From Gordionus sp. m RMFG-2023 (Eukaryota > Nematomorpha > Gordioida > Chordodea > Parachordodidae), in NCBI RefSeq assembly GCF_954871325.1, contig NC_088775.1, positions 51,623,561 through 51,687,560 of the forward strand: a stretch of DNA of 64,000 nt, written 5' to 3'. Shown one piece after another: positions 33,689 through 46,179 of the stretch. The position numbers and the translations under genes were made by a program. Below the pieces are notes generated by a model that searched no databases, was not told the origin of the DNA, and was given only the letters and a program-made list of their open reading frames with translations. Within the stretch, counting starts at the first letter, position 1. The number at the start of each line of letters is the position of its first letter.

Positions 33689-35217
33689 AAAATATAATTT
33701 ATATATATATATTTAGGTGATTGTGATGAGCAAACAATAATGACTCAGAAAGATTATAGAAAAATTAAATGAAAAGATTCTAAAACAATAAGCCCATGAT
33801 GATTCCCATAAAAAGAATATGTCAGTAAATATTATGAACCCAACCTCCTACTATATAAAATTTCTGGAGAAGGTAATTGATATAATAGTTAAGCAATCCA
33901 ACTTGAATGCCATTCAAAAAAATCCTAACTCTCCTCAAAATATAAATAAAAATGAACTAGAGCAATTTATAGGTATTATTTTTTATATAAAGCTTCCAAG
34001 ATCAATATATATTAGTGAGCAAATACAAGGCAATCATCAGTTGCTAATGTAATGTGCCAGAAAAGATGGGAACAAATAATAGCTTCGCTCCATTTTAATG
34101 ATAATGCCTTTACACCAACTCCAGATTCAACAAATTATGATCCTTTTAAAATCCGGCCTCTTCTTATTTCCGATTTTTTTTTAAAAGAAATTCCTATGAA
34201 GGAGCTTTGTGTGGACGAACAAATTATACCATATAACGGAGTATAAAACAATACAATCCACAAAATCCAAAAAAATGGGGATATAGAGCATTTCTATTAT
34301 ACAATGATGAAGGGCTAGTTTATAATTTTATAAAATAAACGGGAAAAATTGAATATGTAAATGGATGATATCGGGGCAAGCGAAAATGCGTTATTTCAAC
34401 TATTGGTAAATATACCACTACATTCCAATTTTAAATTATGTTTTGATAATTGTTTCTGTCATATGGAACTTCAAATATTACTAGCCCAAAAAGAAATTTA
34501 TAGTATTGCTACAGCGAGAGCTTTGTCAGTTTTAACTGAAAAAGAATTCATAAAGATGGAGCGTGGATCTTTTATCGAGAAGGCAACAATAAATGGTATA
34601 GAATTACTACTTAATGGCATCATAATAGGTGTGTAATAATTCTAATTACGTATATAGGTAGTTACCCTGTTGGAGATTGTGAAAGGTTTAGAAAGGCGAC
34701 GGAAAATTAAAATTCCATGTCCGGAAGCTATAAAAGTTTACAATAAAAATATGGGAGGTGTAGATTTAATGGATTCATTGATAGCTTTAAATATAATTCA
34801 CATAAGATCACGTAAATGATATCACCGTATAGTATTCCATATACTTGACATGATGCTAATAAATTCTTTGTTAATGTATAGACGAGATTTTGTAGCTTTA
34901 AAGTTACAGGTAAAAGAACAGATGCCATTATTAACATTTAAAATTTCAATTACAGAGATACTCTATAAATGTAACAAAAATATGAATGCTAGGGTAGACA
35001 ATTGACACCAAATATAAAGAAAATTCTCGCAAGGAGCCGACAAGTTATTCCGCGTAAAGAAATAAGACAGGATTTAATAGCACATTGGACAAAATATAGT
35101 AAAAAGACTCGATGTAAAAACCCTGGGTATAAATTGGTTATTAAAGTGATTTGTACCAAGGTGTTATTATATTTTACTTCAAAAAACGATTGTTTTAAAT
35201 TATTTCATGAAAATTAA
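33689..35217 (+). pseudogene. piggyBac transposase of copy 1, decayed
   Basis: Successive segments read ELEQFIGIIFYIKLPRS (33955-34005), SLHFNDNAFTPTPDSTNYDP (34087), then LCVDEQIIPYNGV with the first catalytic Asp (34206), FKLCFDNCFCHMEL with the second (34430) and YNKNMGGVDLMDSL with the third (34740). All three DDD positions are recognisable, but frame changes and stops separate them, for example at 34049-34051, 34244-34246 and 34634-34636. The Cys-rich C-terminus is reduced to CNKN, NARVDN and CKNPGYKL fragments at 34970-35130. It is clearly dead, and older than the 2054-3775 gene. Confidence 0.85.
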
Positions 35218-35319
35218 TATAAATTTGTTTTATTATATTATTTATCAAATAATAAAATATGTCTTTATTTTGTAATAGGTTTAAAATTGAAAAAAAATAT
35301 TATATTTTTTACAGGCATT

Positions 35320-35335
35320 GTGTATTTAAATACAC
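35320..35335. repeat. 16-bp palindrome GTGTATTTAAATACAC in piggyBac copy 1
   Basis: Perfect palindrome about 30 bases from the candidate right TTAA; same as 10481-10496. Confidence 0.9.
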
Positions 35336-35380
35336 ACACTGAAATTGTTTTTACGGTTTAAAAATTGTTTTTACAAAAAT

Positions 35381-36500
35381 AAGTTTTTAAAAAAAAATTA
35401 TATCATTTATTGATACGCGCAATGAAGGGTTATTAATGTATATTTTCCATTATGTGATGATGCCAATTTTTCTAATTTCTTTAATAACATTTTCCTTTAT
35501 ATATCTACCAAACAGATCAAGATAATAGTAAGCACTAAATATGATTCAGTCTATTTTTAATCATAAGGTTGGGAAAAATTATATTGCTAATAATTTTTCT
35601 TTATACTGGTTATAGTACTCACAGACATTAAAACACGAAATATTGCCATAGATTTTAGATTTAGTGCTTCCAATTATTCGGCCAACTTCATGGAGATCAT
35701 AAAAAGATTTTACATATTTTAAAAGGCAAAAATAAAATAACTAAAGATAAATAAGAAATATTTAAACAAAAATTACCTAATCAGAATTTTCGAAGGGTCA
35801 TGCAACTAGGGTTTTGGAAGCTAAGCCTCAAAAAAAAATTGATAACACCCCCCCCCCCCCCCCACACACTTCTTGAATAAATCCTGGCTGTACCAATGGT
35901 TATAAATAAATGTTAAATGGTGGTTTCAATATTTTTTTTAAAAAAATATTCGTTTTCTCAACTCGATTATATTTTAAAAATATGATTAAATAGTGTTATT
36001 GGGTTAACCTTAGGCTGCTGTTGGGCTAAAGACGGTTGGTTTTCTTCGCTGGAATTGACCTAACCATATAAAAAAATATGTAGAACATATAATCAAAACA
36101 AGGGCTAATAGAACAGGACTGCAACATCGGCCCAAGTATAATCATTTTTAAAAATTGGATAGTGTGGGGCCCGTTTGGTGTTAGTAAATGACCTAACTCG
36201 AACCAACTTCAAAAATATTTAACAGAGGTTTAAGCCATTTTAGTGAAACCGAGATTAATTTTTAGAGTAAACCCAAGTTTTAACGGAGATTTTTAGTTTA
36301 ACCTAGAGGCTGAACAGTTATTTGGCATAAACTTTGAAATTAAAGCAAAATTATTTAGCAGATTTCGCAACAATAAGCCGAATTATAAATTTTATTAGCA
36401 AAAACTTAATATGGGACCTAACCCTATCATAATTATTTTTCAACTTAAAATTTTTGTATTGGAGAAGTTCGATTTATCGGACTTGTTTTGCAGACTATAT
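35381..36500. other. AT-rich DNA with a 17-base poly-C tract
   Basis: No gene found. A C run at about 35850-35866 followed by CACACACTTCTTGAATAAAT and TCCTGG resembles the end of a CAGGATTTATTCAAG-type hAT element, but the other end is not visible. 36000-36420 carries a series of GTTTAA/CCTAAC phrases without a clear period. Confidence 0.4.
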
Positions 36501-36784
36501 ATATTTATTAGTGTTGTTAAAGTAACTAGTTACATTTTTGCTAAAAAATAACTATAACTAGTTATATTTTAAAAATTGTAACTTATCTTTTTTGAAATGT
36601 AACTGCCAAAAGTAACTAGTTACTTTAAAAAAAATATATATGTATAAATCTAAATAATTTATTCCAGTAATTAATTTTATTTTTAATGTTTTTTTTAAAA
36701 ATAACATAACTATTAATTAAAATTATTATACTATATCTATATTCTATGTAAAAATATATAATTAAAAGAAGAGAAATAAAATAA

Positions 36785-37850
36785 AATAATGTATTTAGGT
36801 TTGGTCGGCGGGGCTTAATGACCCATATGTATAGATATACATTTGGATCGACAAATTTTGATTTATTCTTTGTCGTAGATAGATGCCTTTTTGGATCATC
36901 TGTGATTAAACGTAACCTTTGCCATATTGTTTTGAATAATTTTAGGGCTTGGGGTCCAAATGATCCACAAGTGTCTGAGACTACCTGAACGAACAAAAGA
37001 TTTAAGGTGGTTATATTTATTTGTTTTTGTATTTTCAGCTTTGTGATAGAGTTGAAATAAAAAGATCTGGCAAAACGATCTACACATGTATAATCCCAAG
37101 CGAGGGGCATACATTGATTCCACGGGACTATTGTCATTCTATCAGGGCTGAAGCCAGAAGGTTCCAGTGTAGAAGGAATATTTGCGAATTTCCAGATTAT
37201 ATTGATGATCAAATCGATGGCATAGTGCCTGGATAATTTGCTTGAAAAACGAGTGGGGGGGTGTCTAAGTCTTTCGATATGAGTTTCACAAGGGACACAT
37301 AATGTGGGCGTTACGATTTCACAAAACGAAGACCTATAGCTATTCTAATATCTTCTAAACAAGCCTAAATTAGAACTAGATATAGTTTCTAACCATTCGT
37401 AGCCAAGATGGCATATGGCTGAGGCTGGAATTATTTGATCTAGCAAAAGAGTCGTATTGTTTTCATTCTGTATATCGGGGTTGGGTTTTAGGGGAGAAAG
37501 AGCGATGGAGATTTTCTATGACAGCTTTGAAGTGTAAGTATTCAACGCAATGCTGTATCAATGGCAAATTCCAGTCTATTTGTCTTAAATTTGGATATGA
37601 GCGGCTTGGAGAAATTTTGCTCCAGAGGTTTGATGTTACCATATGATGTGGATCCGATAATCTCCAAGTCTCCAAGTGTGTATGGAAATTTAGCAACTGA
37701 GGATAAAAAGGCTGAAATGCTTAAAGATATGGGGAATGGATACCTATACCACCTAGCTTTGGTGGAAGGGCAGCTATACTGAAGAGTTAAGAGAATTTGA
37801 TATTTAAAATAGATTCGAGTATTTTTTATAATGAACCTCAAAATAATATT
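36785..37850 (-). mobile_element. LINE C-terminal remnant (family of 1-999), minus strand
   Basis: Reads IPSTLEPSGFSPD, MTIVPWNQCMPLAWDYTCVD and VSDTCGSFGPQALKLFK (37190-36900), closely matching IPSTLEPQGLFRSD, LLVWDYSCID and ISTTLGTFGKLALAFFK of the first LINE. Upstream, QIDWNLPLIQHCVEYL (37600-37550) matches QKDWDAPVVARCVETL. It is interrupted by frame changes, and the Cys/His cluster is eroded. 5'-truncated, inside the hAT at 36509-38985. Confidence 0.82.
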
Positions 37851-38485
37851 TAAAGGTACATGAAAATTATTTTAAACGAAAGGCATGTAAAATTTTAGGA
37901 ATGAATAAAAAATATTTGAATAAATAAAAAGCCTGATCAGAGGTAAATGTTTTAAAATATTTTTCATTCTATTGAATTTGACAAGAAATTCATATATGAA
38001 ATGAAATATAGCACTTTCACCTCCAATGGGTGAACCTAGGTGGGTAAAGCTAATTTTGTCCACTACAATAAAATTTTCATGTGGGCAGTCCGATTCAAGG
38101 AAATTAATTTTTTTTAAAAATATATTAATTTAAAATTTTGTTTAAATGTTTGATTGTGTTCACAAAGGATATGCAACAATAATATAATTTCCCGTCCAAA
38201 TAGATTTTCATTTCTTAAATTGTTATATTGCTTTTAATAAACCTATTTTTTAATATTATATTTCTTTACCTATTTAGCACAATATATTCCATATTCTATA
38301 TTCTTTGCCCTCAAGTTGCTGGTAATATTTATGGAATTACATATAAATGTATTTTTTTTTAAATTTTACTAAATTCGATCATAGAACTTAGTATAAGGAA
38401 TGACAAAGACTTAGCTTATTTAAAAATTAAATATTTTTTGAATAAACTACTAAATTAGTAATCATTACTTACTAATAAGAAAAGT

Positions 38486-38699
38486 TTTTAGACCCGGCCC
38501 GGATTTTTTATAAATATTATATTTATTTTTGATTTTTATAGCTAATAATAGCGATTTCAAATATTTGGTTTTAAAATATACGGCCTGGCCTGGATATTTT
38601 TTTTTAAATTTCAAGCCCGATCTGAGTATATTAAAAAAATTAAAATAAGTCCCAGCCTGTGTACCCGGACCGGGCTTAGGGGCGGACCTGCAGGTCTCT
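38486..38699. mobile_element. MITE of the CCCGGCCCGG / CCTGCAGGTCTCTA type
   Basis: GACCCGGCCCGGATTTTTTA at the left and GGGGCGGACCTGCAGGTCTC followed by TA at the right match the structure of the 10514-10851 element. The left tip lacks the GACCTGCAGG part, and no TSD was found. Confidence 0.6.
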
Positions 38700-38993
38700 A
38701 ATAAATATATTCAATTTTCCGATATTTTTTTTGGTTTAATTATTTTTTTATATAAATAAATTGTATATTTTTTCAAATAATTGATTAATTATTATATCCT
38801 AATTTTTTTATATTAAATAAATGCGTTCAGTAAGTAAATAATGTGTTTATGAATGATGTATAAAGTAACTATTATGTCACTAGTTACTTTTGAAATATAA
38901 CTGTAACTAAAAGCTAGTTACATTTTTACCAATGTAACTAATAACTGTAACTAGTTATATTTCTAAGTAACTTTTAACAACACTAATATTTAT

Positions 38994-39476
38994 GTAAGAG
39001 AAAATAGAAATTGTTCTTCACATACTTTTATTTACTTTGAGTTATACCTTTACTAATATCGGTATCGGATTGGTGCCGATATTAGTCAATAATTCGATTT
39101 AAGATAGGTCGATATTTCAATTGATTAAGTACAAATGTTTTAATGTATTTTTAAAAATCACTTATTTTATAATTATCTTATCGCAAGTTCTATATATATT
39201 TTTTTTATCGCTAAGTCAGTAATTTTAAACGAAATGGAGATACATAAAGTAAATTATTTTAAAATTTTTGGGGAAGTAAAAAAATTACAAACCAGAATTC
39301 TATATATGGATTATATGAATGTCAAGATGGACACCGATATAAATTTTGGGATCCCTTTTTATAAAAATAACTATTTTTATAGGATAAGATTTTTTATTTT
39401 TAAAATTTGAATCCATTTGAAAAGAAAATTATTAAAAAGGCAAGATTAGATCACAATAAATACTCATTTTCCCAAT
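38994..39476. other. AT-rich spacer, nothing recognised
   Basis: No gene. 'gataggtcgatatttcaatt' and 'accgatataaattttggga' resemble phrases near 46020-46070, so the sequence on the two sides of the 39477-45914 element may share a repeat. Confidence 0.35.
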
Positions 39477-40047
39477 CAGGCGCGTACGCAGGAATTTTGT
39501 CTGGGGGGGAGGGGGGGGGGATAATAAAAATTTTTAAGAAATATTGTTTTTTAATAATATCAAGCATAAAATTATTAGAACTAATAACTAATTCTAATAT
39601 ACAATTTTAAATTAATGTGAATTACAAAAAAATTATATGTATAAACTGTCAATAAAAAACTATAAAATAAATGTGAATTAAAAAATATTAAACCAATATA
39701 ACTGGCGGTATAACTATAAAATAAATGTGAATTATAAAATATAAAGTGAATATAACCATTATATGAATCACTTAAATGACCCAAAATAGAAATTTGAATT
39801 TTTAGAGCCCTTAAAATTTACATACATAAAAAATTTAAATTTTGGAAATATAAATTAATACATAAAGAGTTTCTTAGGAATAATTGGATTTTGTATGTTA
39901 TATATTTACATGTAAAATCCAATCTCGTTGGGATTGAGCTAATTTTTCAATTATCTCATCCTTGCTTGTCGTCAAATGCCTATGAATATTCAAAAGATCC
40001 AAACCTTTCAATTTACTTTCAAAAGTTGTACTTCTTGGTATGTTTTT

Positions 40048-40380
40048 CAGAGACCTGCAGGCCTGGGTAATTTTTTAAATATACCAGGGCCGGGGCCATT
40101 TTTTTTAAAAAAAACACCCGGGCGAGGTCTGAAATTTTTTTAAAAAAAATATCCGGGCCAGATTGTTATTTTAAAACAGCCTATAATTGAAATCGTTATT
40201 ATTAGCTATAAAAATCAAAAAGTAATATAATTTATTTTTAAAAAATTGGGCCTGGCCTAAAATTTTATTTAAAACAAAGCCGGGGAGGGCCTGAAAATTT
40301 AAAATAAAAACCCCTGAATCGGGCTGTAAAATATTTTTAAAAAAAATCCGGGCCGTGCCCTGCAAATGGTACCTCTGCAG
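40048..40380. mobile_element. hAT-type MITE with CAGAGACCTGCAGG end, decayed
   Basis: Starts CAGAGACCTGCAGGCCTGGG. Near the other end are CCGGGCCGTGCCCTGCAAAT and CCTCTGCAGGG. The interior alternates CCGGG phrases with A/T runs, as in 10514-10851. No TSD was found. Confidence 0.6.
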
Positions 40381-41229
40381 GGCTGTTATTCTTCTTAAAA
40401 AGAGAATGTTCTCTCATTAGTTTACTAATGGGAAGAGTTGCTAATATATATGTCGTATTGGGATATGGAATCACGTGGGATTAGAAATCCCAACGTGAAG
40501 ATTCAAGATCTTGAATCCCCACGTTTAATTCGGGATCTTTTTTTTAAAATATTTTTTTAAAAAATTTTTAAAAATATTCCCAATCCCCATGAAAAATAAA
40601 TAAATAATATAATTACTTTTTCTTCTCTTTTCTTGCGGCTGGCAGCATATAATTAAAAGGCCAAAATAAGGGATTTAAAAAAAGAATTTAAAAAAAAGTA
40701 AATAGTATAAAATTAAGGCATATAATAAATGAAAAGGGATGAGGTTTTAAAAAATATTAGAATATATTACTTTTTCTTCTCTTTTTTGCGGTTGGCACTA
40801 TATTAAAAGGCCAAAATAAGGGATTTAAAAAAAGAATTTATAAAAAACTAAATAGTATAAAATTAAGGCATATAATAAATGAAAAGGGATGAGGTTAAGC
40901 TTTTTTGTTTTAAAAAATATAATTATAAAATATCCGAATTATTGCAACAATTATTCAATGCAATATGGCAGACATTTCGTTGAAGATTTATGCAGAGACC
41001 CGAAACGTTATTTATAACGGTTCAGTTTGGTTACGGTTCTTGAGAAGAAATTTATAAAGGTTCGGTTCGTTCAGCTAATTATAAAGGTTTATAAAGGTTC
41101 ATTACGGTTAGAAATTTTTTTTTTATTGAAGCAACACCATTTTCTAATTTATTTTTATTACAAGCATCTATGAATTATATATAAAAAAAATATATAAGAT
41201 TCAAAATAACTCATTTTTAATATATTATT

Positions 41230-41380
41230 TAAACTTATAAGTAATATATTTTCAAGTATAAAAAGATTCCTTTTTGTTCGTGACGATAAAACAAATTTTA
41301 GCCCCAAAAAAGCCCTTTCTACAGAAACTTGTTGCGGGAACCGCCAGTACTATAAGAGCACGTTTATATAATTCTGGATA
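41230..41380 (-). pseudogene. hAT dimerisation domain in the left arm
   Basis: The minus strand reads NYINVLL then, after a 2-base loss relative to the right-arm copy, QVSVERAFSGLKFVLSSRTK. This is the same peptide as at 43915-44121. Confidence 0.75.
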
Positions 41381-41977
41381 TTCAAATTATTTCCATTTCT
41401 AAAATATAAAAACTGAACCTGTTTAAATAACCGTTTTTTATAAAGGTTCTTTTTACTCCTTCAAAAAATAATTATATATGTTCGGTTACGGTTATGGTTC
41501 AGATATTTATAACAAAAATAATTTTTTTTAAAAAAAATATTTAAGGGGATTCGGAATTTTTTTTTTAAAAAGCAATTGAATTATATTTTTTTGCCGCCTG
41601 GCTGACACCAGAAAATTTTATTTTTTAGAGATATTTATTATGTATTGCTTTTATATTTTTTAAATCATTAAATACTCGAAAAAATGGTTTTATATAAATT
41701 AAATGTAAAAAAATAAATGTGGCAATGAAAATATTCACGCCCATTCACGCTTACCACTATGAAATTTTCGACCCGACCCGCCCGCTCACGAAAGGCAATA
41801 TTTTGATTTACGCCCGAAAATTCATGGTGTTTTTTTTTCAAAACTAATGCTATAATTTTTTACACTTTTTTAATTTATTCTATTTATTTCGTTAATTCCA
41901 TAATCCATAATAAAAAAATTATATACATATTATAAATCCAAATTTTTACTTGGAAAAAGATGAATGTCTATTTTTTT

Positions 41978-42130
41978 TTATTTCAATTGTGTACCCCTTT
42001 CCTCTAATAGGCGATTGGCTACAGAAAATAACCTTTCACTAGAAGCCGAATTTGCCAGGGCTGACAAAATTTTACTCTCTAATGTTCTCAAAAATGGAAA
42101 TAAATTTTCCTGCTTCCAAAACTTCAAAAT
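41978..42130 (-). pseudogene. hAT dimerisation domain in the loop
   Basis: The minus strand reads TLESKILSALANSASSERLF then SVANRLLEERGTQLK and a stop at 41978-41980. This is the SASSER.FS.A..L hAT signature and is nearly identical to the copy at 55284-55445. Its element ends CCCACCTCTA at 42813; the left end is lost in the inverted-repeat boundary. Confidence 0.8.
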
Positions 42131-43914
42131 ATTGCTATTGTTATTTGTTTTATTTTTTAAAATTTTATTTTGATAATATTGATATTGGTATAATTTTAAA
42201 ATCTTATAAATTCACACAGCTTTCATCGGTAGATTCATCTAAAAATATGTTTCATTTAGAATATGTGGTTTTTTATGAATGCAGGATGAATTAGGAAAGT
42301 TATAAATGACAGTTGGCATTGACTTATGCATATAATCTATTTTATATCATTTCACATTTTTAAGATTGTTTTGTAAATATCGTCTAAAACTTAAGGCTTT
42401 TGAAAGGATCTAGAATTAAGCCTACCTTAAGTGCTTGAGAATAAATTTAGTTTAAGTAAAAAATCTCGCGACAAAACACCTAAACATAAAAAGAAAATAG
42501 AACTAGGAGCGTGACACCAGATGTTGTTTATAAAATGCCGGAATATTTTTTGTTTTCAAAAAAAAATTTTTTATAAAAAAGAACTAAATTAAATCATAAA
42601 ATATGTATTTTTAAATATAAAATTGCAAATTGATATTTATAAAAAAATTAAAATTTCCGTGATTCACGGAAAATTCATGTTCACGCCCGGGAAAAATTTT
42701 GGGAAGGCTCGTCACGCCCAGTCATGCCTAATAATTTAAAATTTATTCACTCAAACCGTGGCCCACCGTTACACGATGGGTCACGTGTAATTTCACGGCC
42801 CGCGCCCACCTCTAATCATCATTATTTAATTGTTTAAATAAAAAAAATTTTAATTGATAAAATGGTTAAATTATTAAGAAATGGATCTTTCATGGTATTA
42901 AAAAGTCTTGGCAGTATATGAGGTAGTAAGAATTTATCATCTCTTATATTATGCCATGTGCAATTATTAAATAAGCATTTGTATTATTTTGATGGTTAAA
43001 TTTTTAGGCATATTTTGAAATTAGAAAAATAATTTTATGACAAGAAATCTACCTAATAAGACCCCCCATTTCCCATTTATTATTTAATTTAATATGTATA
43101 CGGAATCACGAGGTCGAGTCCTATATCATAAACCAGAAATCACTTGGTTATGAATGGGTATAATAAAACAATAAAAGAATTAAATTTTTTTTTAAGTACC
43201 CCCATTCAAATTTTTAGAAGCAGTTACTTCGGAGCTTCACCGTTGTAGGGGCCACTGTTGCCCGGGTAGAGTTCACTCGTTCCCAAAAAAAATTCCAGAA
43301 AAAATAACATTTGAAAAAAGTATTGATATATATTTTTGAAATTTAAAACTTCTATAAAACTAATAGAGCTGAACAGAATGAGATATTTTTTATTAAAAAT
43401 GAAAAAGTACTTTTAATTTTAATAAGGTTAGAAATAAATAGAATAAATTCAAAAAAGTTTAAAAAATTATAGCATTAAAGTTTTGAAAAATTTAAAAACA
43501 CAATGAATTTTCGGGCGTGAATCAAAATATTGCTTTCGTGAATTTTTTAGTGGTAAGCGTGAATATTTTCATTGCCACATTTATTTTTTTACATTTAATT
43601 TATATTAAAACCATTTTTTCGAGTATTAATAAAGCATATAAGTAATACATATTAAATATCTCTAAAAAATAAAATTTTCTGGTGCCATCCAGGGCGGCAA
43701 AAAATATTATTTAATTGTTTTTTTTAAAAAAGATTCCTAATCCCCTTAAATATTTTTTTTAAAAAATTTATTTTTGTTATAAATATCTGAACCATAACCG
43801 TAGCCGAACCGATATAATTATTTTTTGAAGGAGTAAAAAGAACCTTTATAAAAAACGGTTAAACTGGTTTAAACCGGTTCAGTTTTTATATTTTAGAACT
43901 AGAAATAATTTGAA

Positions 43915-44121
43915 TATCCAGAATTATATAAACGTGCTCTTATAGTACTGGCGGTTCCCGCAACACAAGTTTCTGTAGAAAGGGCTTTTTCGGGGCTAAA
44001 ATTTGTGTTATCGTCACGAACAAAAAGGAATCCATTTATACTTGAAAATATATTACTTATAAGTTCAAATAATATATTAAAAATGAGTTATTTTGAATCT
44101 TATATATTTTTTTATATATAA
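43915..44121 (+). pseudogene. hAT dimerisation domain in the right arm
   Basis: An open stretch reading YPELYKRALIVLAVPATQ then VSVERAFSGLKFVLSSRTKR and NPFILENILLI, ending at TAA 44119-44121. It is a typical hAT C-terminus (P.L..LA...LAVPATQVSVERAFS). The rest of the transposase is absent. Confidence 0.85.
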
Positions 44122-45004
44122 TTCATAGATGCTTGTAATAAAAATAAATTAGAAGATGGTGTTGCTTCAATAAAAAAAAATTTCTAACCGTAATGAACCT
44201 TTATAATTAGCTGAACGAACCGAACCTTTATAAATTTCTTCTCAAGAACCGTAACCAAAACGTAACCATTATAATTTTTTACATACTGAACCGTAACCAA
44301 ACTGAACCGTTATAAATAACGGCTCGGGCCTGCTTAAATCTTCAACGAAATGCCATATTGCATTGAATAATTGTTTCAATAATTCGGATTTTTTATAAAT
44401 ATATTTTTTTAAAATTTTTCAAAACAAAAAAGTCATAACCTCATCCCTTTTCATTCATTATATGTTTTAATTTTATAATATTTACTTTTTTTTTAAATTC
44501 TCTTTTTAAATCCCTTATTTTGGCCTTTTAATTATATGGTGCCAGCTGCAAAAAAAAGAGAAGAAAAGGTAATATATTTTAATATTTTTTAAACAAAAAT
44601 GTCTTAACATCATCCCTTTTCATTTATTATATGCCTTAATTTTATACTATTTACTTTTTTATAAATTCTCTTTTTAAATCCCTTATTTTGGCCTTTTAAT
44701 TATATGGTACCAGCCGCAAAAAAAGAGAAGAAAAAGTAATTATATTATTTTATATTTTTTTTATGGGGATTCGGAATATTTTTTTAAAAAAATATTTAAA
44801 AAAAGACCCCGAATAAAACGTGGGGATTCAAGATTAAATCTCCATGTTGGGATTCCGAATCCCACATGATTCAATATCCCAATACGACATATATAAACCC
44901 TTTTAAAACATTGGGAATATAATTTAAATGTGTTTAAAATGCAAAGCATCCATAGCATATTTTGGGACTATATCAACCATAGTTAATTTTATAAACATAG
45001 TTAT

Positions 45005-45850
45005 TCAGCTAATAAGGCATCATAAGATACTTTAACATCTTCATGATAAAAATCTAACAAATATTTGATAAGTCTTTTGTGGAAGTAATATCTGCAGATT
45101 GGTAAGTGCTGCATGATGAATTAAAAACCATTAATTTATTTGGGTTATAAATGTATGAAAGAGAGGAGACATTTGTTTTATAATACTCTACTACTGATCC
45201 TATATTAATGTTTTAACGATGAGCTTGCCTTGCTGCAAGTCGAAGGAGACAAATATTAAACACGTATAGCTCTGCTTTTGACTCAACAATAACATATAAA
45301 ATTCTTCATCAACATAATTTCCTTGAGTTCTAATAAAATGCTCTCCGCCATTCTCATCTTCTTAATCAAGTCAATGTCATGTTTTTGAAAAGTATTACAT
45401 AATTAAATAATACATTCTAATGAGAAAAAAAATTTGGAATAAGCATTGAATCCAATAATTTTCTTGCTTCTGAGGAAATATTTCTTTCAGGCCATTGTGA
45501 TATTTCAGTAATAGCAAATAATCGGCTCTTCTAACCCCATTAAAGCTGTTACTGTTTGATGGCGAAGACACTATCTCGTTGGACAAGCTTGCAATTTCTT
45601 TCTCCCTGTTGGACAAGGAATTTCAAAAATAATTATTATTTGACTAGAAATTTGAAAATGGTAGATAAATATTACGCCACTAAAAATTTGAAAATAATAA
45701 GTAAATGTCACGGAAAACTTGAAATCGAAATTAATTGATAAAATAACTTAGTAGATGAATGTGATAAATAAATGTAATTAAATATTTATATGAGATAGGA
45801 ATAAATGTTAACAAATATAAATCAATATAAAAAATATATATCCAGCATCT
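45005..45850 (-). pseudogene. Decayed reading frame of the outer hAT, poorly recognised
   Basis: The minus strand has NREKEIASLSNEIVSSPSNS then RRADYLLLLKYHNGLKEI (45610-45480), followed by scattered peptides such as HDIDLIKKMRMAESI (45380-45340) and YHEDVKVSYDALLAE (45050-45005). The position within the hAT shell suggests its transposase, but I cannot match a family domain with confidence. Confidence 0.4.
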
Positions 45851-46179
45851 GTATTTTTTAGCTTTGTAGGGGGGATTTGTCCCCCTGCCCCCCCCCCCTC
45901 TGCTTACGCGCCTGCTCCTAATTATTTAGAATTTTATATCAGTATGCATAAATTTTTCTTTTATTATTTCTTGATCTTACCCAATAAGTGGGATAAAAAT
46001 TATAAATCAATTTAAAAAAATATCGATCGACAAATATCGGTTTAAAAAAATTGGTAGATCGATCCGATGAAGCCCTACAATAATTAGAAAACTTAATTAT
46101 ATTAACATTATTATTTTTAAATAAAATAGGAGAGCAAGAAAAGTTAATAGCATCGCACTCTTCACTCGTATATATTTAC

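Larger units (their letters stand above)
30190..35380 (+). mobile_element. piggyBac copy 1 (different lineage from 1941-4256), split by an RTE LINE
   Basis: A plus-strand piggyBac whose 5' coding start (ATG at 30190) is separated from the body (33689 onward) by the RTE insertion 30296-33672. The 3' part carries the palindrome GTGTATTTAAATACAC at 35320-35335, shared with copy 2 at 10.4-17.9 kb. Terminal TTAAs were not established; ACGGTTTAA near 35362 is a candidate right end. Confidence 0.8.
36509..38985. mobile_element. hAT element with GTAACTAGTTAC subterminal repeats, 8-bp TSD
   Basis: Ends TAGTGTTGTTAAAGTAAC (36509) and GTAACTTTTAACAACACTA (to 38985) are inverted, flanked by ATATTTAT at 36501-36508 and 38986-38993. 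Both ends carry several copies of the palindrome GTAACTAGTTAC. The 2477-bp body has no transposase. It holds an antisense LINE fragment (36785-37850) and a MITE (38486-38699), so it is a non-autonomous carrier hit by later insertions. Confidence 0.9.
40445..44895. repeat. Large inverted-repeat structure, ~1.45-kb arms
   Basis: The left arm (about 40445-41895) and right arm (about 43430-44895) are reverse complements at high but imperfect identity. The outer tips are TATATATGTCGTATTGGG. Inside, both arms share two tandem ~150-bp units (GGCCAAAATAAGGGATTT), a hAT-like block with GGTTCGGTTACGG phrases and TTTATAACGGTTCAG, and the GTGGCAATGAAAATATTCAC inner part. The loop (about 41896-43429) holds a further hAT with its end at 42813. 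The outer termini have no clear TSD. This could be a foldback element or an inverted duplication of a resident hAT. Confidence 0.85.
39477..45914. mobile_element. Outer hAT shell with CAGGCGCGTACGCAG ends
   Basis: The left end CAGGCGCGTACGCAGGAATT (39477) and the reverse complement of the right end (CAGGCGCGTAAGCAGAGGGG, to 45914) are inverted hAT termini, each with a G/C run just inside. Flanks TTCCCAAT and CTCCTAAT agree at 6 of 8 positions, consistent with an old TSD. The element now spans 6.4 kb because other elements, including the inverted-repeat structure 40445-44895, sit inside it. A decayed transposase region is at 45005-45850. Confidence 0.72.
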
